Shown here: positions 7,695 to 13,785 of the stretch, piece by piece
Layout: each line of letters starts with the position of its first letter
How positions within the stretch are numbered: position 1 is the first letter of the stretch
Assembly: GCA_026987855.1 (NCBI GenBank)
Contig: JALSMD010000078.1
Span: forward strand, 1-14,737
Reading direction: 5' to 3'
DNA from: Candidatus Falkowiibacteriota bacterium
GTDB lineage: Bacteria; Patescibacteriota; Patescibacteriia; Patescibacteriales; JALSMD01
DNA: 14,737 nucleotides
Notes under the pieces: generated by a model
Database searches by the model: none
What the model was told of the DNA's origin: nothing
Seen by the model: the letters and a program-made list of their open reading frames with translations, nothing else
Made by a program: the position numbers and the translations under genes

Positions 7695-7742
7695 GACCCT
7701 TTTGGACTCATTTTTTAATAAACAATAAAAATTTAAAAAAAC

Positions 7743-7771
7743 TAGAAAATTACCTGTTTCTATGATATAAT
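7743..7771 (+). promoter_or_regulatory. Promoter of the M50-Memo/AMMECR1-transglycosylase operon
   Basis: TGATATAAT (7763-7771) is an extended -10 with perfect TATAAT. TAGAAA (7743-7748) at 17-bp spacing is a weak -35. The distance from the -10 to the ATG at 7801 is 29 nt, the same as for miaB, and again no Shine-Dalgarno is present. Confidence 0.55.
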
Positions 7772-7800
7772 TTTAGTAAATTAAAAATAATTTTAACATT

Positions 7801-8487
7801 ATGTCAATTATCATTTTTTCAATAGCTGTTTTGATTATTTCAGCTGTTTTTCATGAATATGCCCATGGTTGGATGGCGTATAAATTAGGTGACAACACTG
7901 CAAAATATGCTGGCAGGTTAACGCTTAATCCTATCAATCATTTGGATCCTATTGGCTCAGTCTTATTGCCAATCTTTTTAATTATGTCTCATTCTTCGTT
8001 TTTCATTGCTTGGGCAAAACCAGTTCCTTATAATCCATACAATTTAAGGGATCAAAAATATGGTGATTTTAAGGTTGCTTTAGCTGGACCGCTGACAAAT
8101 ATCTTGATTGCTATTTTTTTTGGCGGTATAGCTAGAATAATAAGCACTAATTTAACTATTAAATCTACCCTTGTGATGGCTTATTTAGGAGGAAATTATG
8201 ATTACTTATTATCTTTAATGCATAATTCGTTTTTAAATAGTGTTTTTGTAATGTCAATTATTATTTGTTTTATCAATCTCTTATTAGCCATTTTTAATCT
8301 AATGCCTATTCCCCCTTTAGATGGATCTAAAATTATTTCTACCTTTCTTCCTTTTAAGTTAAAAACTATTTTTTATCAACTTGAACCATATGGACTTTTT
8401 TTAATGTTATTTTTTGTAATGTTTGGGTTGTTTAAAATTATTTGGCCTATAATTTTATTTTTATTTTTTGGTTTAGTAGGATATTAA
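7801..8487 (+). CDS. Site-2-type intramembrane metalloprotease (peptidase M50)
   Basis: This is an integral membrane zinc protease of the M50 family, whose members cleave transmembrane segments of regulators or signal-peptide remnants. The 228 residues contain the zinc motif HEYAH (H18, E19, H22) at the end of the first hydrophobic segment, the conserved RLTLNPINHLDPIGS (39-53), and the third-ligand motif NLMPIPPLDG with D174 in a later membrane segment. About five hydrophobic stretches are seen (2-20, 50-72, 92-113, 147-170, 195-226). No PDZ or CBS domain is present, so this is the minimal form. It is the first gene of a tight three-gene operon, and the next gene begins 1 bp after its stop. 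A link to processing of the neighbouring lipoprotein or transglycosylase is possible but not shown. Its substrate cannot be read from the sequence. Confidence 0.9.
   Translation: MSIIIFSIAVLIISAVFHEYAHGWMAYKLGDNTAKYAGRLTLNPINHLDPIGSVLLPIFLIMSHSSFFIAWAKPVPYNPYNLRDQKYGDFKVALAGPLTNILIAIFFGGIARIISTNLTIKSTLVMAYLGGNYDYLLSLMHNSFLNSVFVMSIIICFINLLLAIFNLMPIPPLDGSKIISTFLPFKLKTIFYQLEPYGLFLMLFFVMFGLFKIIWPIILFLFFGLVGY
8478..8481 (+). promoter_or_regulatory. Shine-Dalgarno of the Memo-AMMECR1 gene
   Basis: AGGA lies 7 nt before the ATG at 8489, within the end of the upstream M50 gene. It is the only normally spaced Shine-Dalgarno I find among the window's genes, and it supports this start. Confidence 0.5.
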
Positions 8488-8488
8488 T

Positions 8489-9973
8489 ATGAAATTGTTA
8501 AAACTAATATTATTGCTTTTTGTAATAATTATTTTAAGCGCTTGCCAAAAATCTATGACTACAACAGATAAAATACGTTTTCCAGCAGTAGCTGGCCAAT
8601 TCTATCCGGCCAACCCAGAACTTCTTAATTTAAAATTAGAAGAATATTTGACAACCGCTAATCCGCAAAAACAAAATGGTAAAATTAAAGCAATTATGGT
8701 GCCGCATGCTGGCTATGATTTTAGTGGTCCAGTAGCGGCTTATGCTTATAAATTATTAACTAATCAAGAAATAGACAATGTCATTATCATTTGTAATTCC
8801 CATACTTCTTATTTTGGAGGCATTGCAATTGATGATAATGATGTCTGGCAAACACCATTGGGCACAGTAGAACTTAATCATGATTTGGCAACCAGGCTAG
8901 TAAATTATAGCGATTTGATTTATTACGATAAAAAGGTTCATATAACTGAACATAGCCTAGAAGTACAAATTCCTTTTTTACAAAAAGTCATTAAAAATAA
9001 ATTTAAAATTGTTCCCATTCTTTTTGGCAATGTTACCCATAAAAGTTATATTACTTTAGCTAAAGCTTTGGCGGAAAACATAGGAGATAATGATTTAATT
9101 GTTATTTCTACTGATATGTCACATTATCCCTCTTATAAAGATGCCCAACAAATTGATACAAAAACTTTAAAAATTATTAGAGAAGCTAACATACCAAAAC
9201 TGGAAGAATATATTGAAAATATATTATCCCAAAATATTCCCGGAGAACAAACTCTACTTTGCGGCATTGATGGAGTAAAAACAGCAATAGAATTACACCA
9301 TTTATTAAATTGGGATGAAATAAAAATTCTAAAATATGCTAATAGTGGGGATTCTGTGATTGGAGATAAAAAACAAGTAGTCGGCTATGGAGCAATTGCT
9401 TTTATACAAAAAGAGCAAAGCCAAAACAGACAAATATTAACAAATGAACAAAAAAATATTTTGCGTAATATTGCCAAACAAACAGTGGAAACATATATTC
9501 TTGAGGGTAAAATTCCAGAATTTGATATTAGAGATGAACGTCTTAATTGGCATGAAGGAGCTTTCGTCACTTTAAAAAAACATGGGAAGCTACGGGGATG
9601 CATTGGGCAAATTGTTCCTCAGAACAAGCCTTTATGGAAAGTGGTGCGTGATATGGCAATTGAAGCGGCCACTCAAGATCCACGTTTCCAACCAGTTTCA
9701 CGAGAAGAATTAAATGATCTGGAATACGAGATAAGCGTTCTATCAGAACCAAAAAAAATAAACGACTGGAAAAAAATTCAATTAGGTAAACATGGGGTTA
9801 TTGTGCGACGCGGTTTTAATTCTGGCGTATTTCTGCCACAAGTAGCAGAAGAAACAGGCTGGAATTTAGAAGAGTTTTTATCACACTTATGCTCCGGAAA
9901 AGCGGGCCTAGAACCAGAATGCTACAAAGATCCACAAACAGAATTATTTATTTTCACAGCACAAATTTTTTAA
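8489..9973 (+). CDS. Predicted lipoprotein: Memo-AMMECR1 fusion (AmmeMemoRadiSam B+A)
   Basis: The 494 residues fuse two domains usually encoded separately. Residues 1-19 form a lipoprotein signal: charged start, hydrophobic core LILLLFVIII, and lipobox LSAC with Cys19. Residues 31-306 are a Memo domain: FPAVAGQFYP, PHAGYDFSG (H73), CNSHTSYFGG (H105), STDMSHY and LLCGIDG (C258). H73, H105 and C258 align with the metal-binding His, His and Cys of human MEMO1. Residues 317-494 are an AMMECR1 domain with LRGCIG (368-373). In the AmmeMemoRadiSam grouping these families co-occur with a radical-SAM protein, which is absent here; the biochemical role is unsettled. The lipobox predicts export and membrane anchoring, unlike the cytosolic eukaryotic homologues. 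It sits between an M50 protease gene (1-bp gap) and a transglycosylase-like gene (5-bp gap). Domain calls are firm; function and location are inferred. Confidence 0.88.
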   Translation: MKLLKLILLLFVIIILSACQKSMTTTDKIRFPAVAGQFYPANPELLNLKLEEYLTTANPQKQNGKIKAIMVPHAGYDFSGPVAAYAYKLLTNQEIDNVIIICNSHTSYFGGIAIDDNDVWQTPLGTVELNHDLATRLVNYSDLIYYDKKVHITEHSLEVQIPFLQKVIKNKFKIVPILFGNVTHKSYITLAKALAENIGDNDLIVISTDMSHYPSYKDAQQIDTKTLKIIREANIPKLEEYIENILSQNIPGEQTLLCGIDGVKTAIELHHLLNWDEIKILKYANSGDSVIGDKKQVVGYGAIAFIQKEQSQNRQILTNEQKNILRNIAKQTVETYILEGKIPEFDIRDERLNWHEGAFVTLKKHGKLRGCIGQIVPQNKPLWKVVRDMAIEAATQDPRFQPVSREELNDLEYEISVLSEPKKINDWKKIQLGKHGVIVRRGFNSGVFLPQVAEETGWNLEEFLSHLCSGKAGLEPECYKDPQTELFIFTAQIF

Positions 9974-9978
9974 AAAAT

Positions 9979-11151
9979 ATGAAAAATATATCACCTGAAC
10001 AATATTCAGAAAATTTACTTAAAGAACTAAAAAATAACCCCAATATTTCTCCGGAAAAATTAAAGGAACTTGAAGAATGGAAAAAAGAACGAGAAAAAGA
10101 GGGGTATAGCGGTTTTCCTATTATACGTAAAAGATATGATCTTGCCGATAATGCTCCTATGGAGGGCAATCCCCCTGTCAAAGCCCAAGAAAATGAAATT
10201 CAACTAAATAGGCGCAATTTTCTAAAAATACTAGGTATCGCTGGCGCTTCGTTAATAACAGGCGAAATAATAAACAAAGCCTATAAAATTCTCAACAATC
10301 AGAGCTTAGATAAAGAAAATCAAATAAATTTAAATACTACAAGAGAAGTAAATTTACAACAAAGATTTAATAATTCGCAAATATCGCCAGTAGAAAATAA
10401 TTCTCAAAAGGAAAATAAAGAAGAATTTAAATTAGCAGATATCTTTTTTCAAAAATTCTCTGAATTATCTTGTCAAGAAAAATATTGGCCACATAAAATT
10501 TTTACTCCTGAATTCTTAATTGCCATTCAATTACAAGAAACGAAATTCAATCCAAAAGCTAAATCTAGGAAAGGCGCTATAGGAATTATGCAAAACATGG
10601 ATATCTCAATAAAAGATGTAGCCCGTTTTTTAACTATTCTAGCTAAAAAAGGAAAAATTAAATATAATGGACCATCCGATTTAACAAAAAAACAATTAAA
10701 AGAAATTAAAAAAATGATAAAAGAAAATGCTGATTATAGCCGCGTTTTTGGCAAACTATTTTTAATGACTCTTTATCATTTATATAAAGTCGGACAAAAA
10801 GAATACCAAAATGGGCAAACTGAACTAACACAAAAAAAGTTAGCAGCCTGTTATAACGGAGGACATAGCTTATACAAAAAACCAGAATGGCGCTGGCCGC
10901 GTGAATCAAGGCATTATGCTCAAAAAGTTATGTTCTATAAACACTTATTAGAAAATATTCATTCTCAACTCCAAAAAGAAAACATTGTTTCCAATCAAAA
11001 TTATGCTTCTATGTTGATAGCGAAACAAGCTGAAAAATATAAGATAAGAAGAAATAGAATCGTTAAACAATATATTAACAAAATAAAAGAAATAGAAACA
11101 AAAAAAGGTAGACCACTAAACGATGAAGAATTAAGACAATTATTTATTTAG
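9979..11151 (+). CDS. Membrane-anchored lytic transglycosylase-like (SLT) protein with internal RR motif
   Basis: The 390 residues start at the ATG at 9979, 5 bp after the Memo-AMMECR1 stop; an open frame reaches back to 9889 but only by overlapping that gene. Residues 1-77 are polar, charged and probably cytosolic. NRRNFLKILGIAGASLITG (77-95) is a twin-arginine-like motif plus one hydrophobic segment. A low-complexity Asn/Gln/Glu-rich linker runs to about 150. An SLT-like lytic domain follows: catalytic Glu candidate E187 in IAIQLQETKFNPKAKS, SRKGAIGIMQ (196-205), and AACYNGG (289-295, compare AAYNAG). Such enzymes cleave the MurNAc-GlcNAc bond of peptidoglycan. The basic C-terminal tail (350-390) has no clear match. 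The fold is supported by motif order only. The RR motif is unusually far from the N-terminus for a Tat signal, so a simple signal anchor is equally possible. It is the last gene before the 11173-11204 terminator. Confidence 0.8.
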   Translation: MKNISPEQYSENLLKELKNNPNISPEKLKELEEWKKEREKEGYSGFPIIRKRYDLADNAPMEGNPPVKAQENEIQLNRRNFLKILGIAGASLITGEIINKAYKILNNQSLDKENQINLNTTREVNLQQRFNNSQISPVENNSQKENKEEFKLADIFFQKFSELSCQEKYWPHKIFTPEFLIAIQLQETKFNPKAKSRKGAIGIMQNMDISIKDVARFLTILAKKGKIKYNGPSDLTKKQLKEIKKMIKENADYSRVFGKLFLMTLYHLYKVGQKEYQNGQTELTQKKLAACYNGGHSLYKKPEWRWPRESRHYAQKVMFYKHLLENIHSQLQKENIVSNQNYASMLIAKQAEKYKIRRNRIVKQYINKIKEIETKKGRPLNDEELRQLFI

Positions 11152-11172
11152 TTCACGTCTTTAAGCCAAAAT

Positions 11173-11204
11173 AAAAAACAATACAAATATTTGTATTGTT
11201 TTTT
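11173..11204. terminator. Bidirectional terminator between the SLT gene and mreB
   Basis: A perfect 14-bp inverted repeat (AAAAAACAATACAA at 11173-11186, its complement at 11191-11204) with loop ATAT has A6 and T6 ends. It lies between two convergent genes, 21 nt after the SLT stop and 5 nt after the mreB stop, so it can end both transcripts. Confidence 0.87.
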
Positions 11205-11209
11205 ATTTT

Positions 11210-12253
11210 TTATAATTCTTCTGAACCAGGGGTGATTACCTTATCTAAAAGGTCAGCGTCATCCAATAAAATGCCTGTGCCACGAACCACGCAAGTAAGA
11301 GGATCATCGGCAATACGAACTGGTATTTTAGTGCTTTGAGCTATTTCCTTGTCTAAACCTCTTAATAAGGCTCCTCCTCCTGTTAATATTATCCCGTGCT
11401 CATAAATATCAGATACTAATTCGGGAGGAGTAGTTTCTAATGTTATCTTAATGTTTTCTATAATTTTGTTAATGGTTTTGCTCATTGCTTCTCTTACCTG
11501 GCTATCATTAATTATTACTGCTCTTGGCAAACCGTTTATTAAATCCCTTCCTCTAATTTCCATTTCCATCGGCTCTTTTAAAGGTGTGGCTGAACCAATT
11601 TTAATTTTTGCTTTTTCTGCAATCTGTTCGCCAATTAAAATATTAAACTCCTCCCTAACAAATTCAATTATATTATTATCAAGCTCATTGCCAGCTGAAC
11701 GCAAAGTTTTCCAGGTCACTACTCCTCCTAAAGAAATTACTGAAATTTCTGTAGTTCCTCCTCCAATATCAACGACCATTGTTGCCACTGCTTCAGCAAT
11801 TGGCAAACGAGCGCCAATAGCGGCGGCCATTGATTCTTCAATTAGATAAACTTTGCGGGCTCCAGCAGATTTAGCCGCATCTTCAACAGCTTTTTTTTCC
11901 ACTTCTGTTATATCAAGAGGGATACCAATGACTACTCTTGGACGAGGAACCAACGTAAAGCTCTCGCTGTGTACTTTGTCAATAAAATATTTTAACATTT
12001 TTTCTGTTACTTCAAAGTCAGAAATAACACCATCAACCAATGGTTTAATGGCTTTAATATGCGCTGGGGTTTTACCTACCATTTTACGAGCCTCCTCGCC
12101 GACGGCTAAAATCTCATCAGTGCGCATATTAACTGCTACTACACTAGGTTCATTAATAATAATCCCCTTCTCTGGAGTATAAACTAAAGTGTTTTTGGTC
12201 CCCAGATCAATCCCTAAATCCTTACTAAATTTTCCTAATAATTTATTAAAAAT
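11210..12253 (-). CDS. mreB: Rod-shape-determining actin homologue MreB (probable ATT start)
   Basis: MreB polymerises along the inner membrane and guides lateral wall synthesis in rod-shaped cells. From an ATT at 12253 it has 347 residues, the same as E. coli MreB. It shows phosphate-1 DLGTKNT (16-22), phosphate-2 DIGGGTTE (162-169) and adenosine motif TGGGALLRGL (291-300). The first in-frame ATG is at 12127 (residue 43) and would delete the essential phosphate-1 loop. Upstream the frame reads through the conserved N-terminus to a TAA at 12263-12265, with no ATG, GTG or TTG on the way. ATT codons at 12253 and 12262 are the plausible starts; 12253 gives the more typical short N-terminus, IFNKLLGKFSKDLGIDLG. 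A leading amphipathic stretch FNKLLGKF could bind membrane. mreC and mreD are not adjacent; the gene seems monocistronic between a candidate promoter and a terminator. Confidence 0.93.
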   Translation of the reverse strand: MFNKLLGKFSKDLGIDLGTKNTLVYTPEKGIIINEPSVVAVNMRTDEILAVGEEARKMVGKTPAHIKAIKPLVDGVISDFEVTEKMLKYFIDKVHSESFTLVPRPRVVIGIPLDITEVEKKAVEDAAKSAGARKVYLIEESMAAAIGARLPIAEAVATMVVDIGGGTTEISVISLGGVVTWKTLRSAGNELDNNIIEFVREEFNILIGEQIAEKAKIKIGSATPLKEPMEMEIRGRDLINGLPRAVIINDSQVREAMSKTINKIIENIKITLETTPPELVSDIYEHGIILTGGGALLRGLDKEIAQSTKIPVRIADDPLTCVVRGTGILLDDADLLDKVITPGSEEL

Positions 12254-12269
12254 ATGTTTAATTTAACTT

Positions 12270-12298
12270 ATTAAACTTAAATAATGTATAGTTCACAA
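12270..12298 (-). promoter_or_regulatory. Candidate mreB promoter
   Basis: TTGTGA (12293-12298, 4/6) and TTTAAT (12270-12275, 5/6) are 17 bp apart on the minus strand. The predicted start near 12263 would make the mRNA almost leaderless for an ATT start at 12262 or 12253. The region is very AT-rich, so a chance match is possible. Confidence 0.35.
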
Positions 12299-12315
12299 TG
12301 TTCAAAAATAACTAA

Positions 12316-12358
12316 AAAGTTTAGAAGTCAGAAATTTGTTTTCTGATTTCTAAACTTT
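12316..12358 (-). terminator. Long-stem terminator downstream of proS
   Basis: A 19-bp inverted repeat (12316-12334 with 12340-12358, one non-Watson-Crick pair, 5-nt loop) is followed on the minus strand by TTAGTTATTTTT. It lies 97 nt beyond the proS stop and upstream of mreB, so it probably ends the proS transcript and insulates mreB. Nothing recognisable lies between 12359 and 12454, apart from a TTATACACA at 12400-12408. Confidence 0.75.
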
Positions 12359-12454
12359 GTTACATATTTTGCTTTGCGATTATATATTATAACTATGCGT
12401 TATACACAACATTTTTACTCTACGCCTTCGGCCTATAATTATAAATTTGCCTGC

Positions 12455-13711
12455 CTAACACATCAACTCCTTTACATACTCCACAACATCTTCAATATCT
12501 ATTAAAATTATCTCTTTGCTATCTCTCTTTTTAATTTCAGCTTTGCTTTGGTTTATGGTTTTCTCGCTAATTACAATACGTACTGGGCAACCGATCAGAT
12601 CAGCATCTACAAATTTTACTCCTGCGCCAACATCTTCTCGATCATCAAATAAAACTTCAATGTTTGCTTGATTAAATTTCCTATACAAATCTTCTGCTGT
12701 ATTTTTAACTTCTTCTTTAGCGCTCTTTAAATAAAGTAAATGTACAAGAAATGGCGCTACTTCTTTTGGCCAGATAATTCCCTTTTCGTCATTATGTATT
12801 TCCACGATTGTTGCCATTAAACGACTTGGACCAATTCCATAACACCCCATAATCACTTCTTTTTGCTTGCCGTTTTCGTCAGTATACTTAAAGCCGAAAC
12901 TATCTGAAAACCTTGAACCAAGTTTGAAAATATTACCAACTTCTACTGATTTTTCTTCTCTTAAATTTTCTCTACCGCATTCTGGACAGACCTTTTGTTC
13001 GTCAATAATTTCTCTATTAATAGCCACTTGGCAATTATCACAAATATAGATTATATCCTCTCCGGCTTTGGTCAAAGTTTGAAACTCATGAGAATATTTT
13101 GAAAAAGCGCCGCCAGAAGAATAAGTTAAATAAGTAATATCTCCTAATCCACAACGTTTAAAAATTCTAAAATAAGCTTTTTTGACAACCTCATAATAAC
13201 TATCTAAATCATTCTTGTCTGTATGAAAGGAATAAAGATCTTTCATTGAAAATTCTCTACCTCGTATTAACCCTGCTTTGGCGCGTTTTTCATTGCGAAA
13301 TTTGTTCTGTATTTGATATATATAAACAGGTAAATCTTTGTAAGAAAAAATATACTTTTGGGCTAAAGGAGTAATTACCTCTTCATGTGTGGCTCCTAAG
13401 GCATATTCTTTATTGTCTACTCCGACTAACTTAAATAAAGCGTCAAAATTATTCCATCGTTTAGTTTTTTCCCAGATTTCTCGCGGTGTTAAAGCTGGCA
13501 TTAAAATTTCTTGCGCCCCAATTGCGTTCATTTCTTCTCGTATAATATCACATATTTTTTTATGTACCCTTAGGCCTAGTGGCAAAAATGTATAAATACC
13601 AGCGCTTAATTTGTCAACAAAACCAGCCCTGATTAAAATTTGGGCATTAAAACTAGTTTCATCACTAGGAATTTCTTTAATTGTTTTAGTGAAAAGTTTT
13701 GATTGTCGCAT
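12455..13711 (-). CDS. proS: Prolyl-tRNA synthetase, compact form lacking the editing insertion
   Basis: This class II enzyme charges tRNA-Pro with proline. From the ATG at 13711 it has 418 residues (an in-frame TTG at 13717 would add two, but MRQSKLFTKT is the usual beginning). It shows motif 1 LPLGLRVHKKICDIIREEM and GAQEILMPAL, the proline-site TxE-type loop in GATHEEV, motif 2 FRNEKRAKAGLIRGREFSMKD, motif 3 GCYGIGPSRLMA, and a C-terminal anticodon-binding domain with DDRE-VGAGVKFVDADLIGCP. Typical bacterial ProS has about 570 residues because an Ala-tRNA-Pro editing domain sits between motifs 2 and 3. Here that interval is a short link with CDNC and CPEC pairs (C224, C227, C242, C245), resembling a zinc ribbon. 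Cis-editing should therefore be absent. It has its own consensus-like promoter and a long-stem terminator. The stop is TAG. Confidence 0.96.
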   Translation of the reverse strand: MRQSKLFTKTIKEIPSDETSFNAQILIRAGFVDKLSAGIYTFLPLGLRVHKKICDIIREEMNAIGAQEILMPALTPREIWEKTKRWNNFDALFKLVGVDNKEYALGATHEEVITPLAQKYIFSYKDLPVYIYQIQNKFRNEKRAKAGLIRGREFSMKDLYSFHTDKNDLDSYYEVVKKAYFRIFKRCGLGDITYLTYSSGGAFSKYSHEFQTLTKAGEDIIYICDNCQVAINREIIDEQKVCPECGRENLREEKSVEVGNIFKLGSRFSDSFGFKYTDENGKQKEVIMGCYGIGPSRLMATIVEIHNDEKGIIWPKEVAPFLVHLLYLKSAKEEVKNTAEDLYRKFNQANIEVLFDDREDVGAGVKFVDADLIGCPVRIVISEKTINQSKAEIKKRDSKEIILIDIEDVVEYVKELMC

Positions 13712-13737
13712 AAACAAAATTTTATTTTGGTTATTTT

Positions 13738-13766
13738 ATCTTAACTAAAAAATTTATGATTGTCAA
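13738..13766 (-). promoter_or_regulatory. proS promoter
   Basis: A perfect TTGACA (13761-13766) and TAAGAT (13738-13743, 4/6) are 17 bp apart on the minus strand. The predicted start near 13731 gives a leader of about 20 nt. The -35 lies only 20 bp after the stop of the upstream surface-protein gene; no terminator hairpin is seen between them. Confidence 0.6.
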
Positions 13767-13785
13767 AATTAAATTACTCTACCCA

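Noticed and set aside
9889..9978. 30-residue extension of the SLT protein overlapping the Memo-AMMECR1 gene
   Set aside because: It would overlap the conserved AMMECR1 end in another frame; the ATG at 9979 directly after the stop fits operon spacing, and the extension looks like out-of-frame translation.
12400..12408. Perfect DnaA box TTATACACA between mreB and proS
   Set aside because: A single 9-mer in AT-rich intergenic DNA with no second box nearby; it could be chance, and the dnaA upstream region is a more usual origin site.
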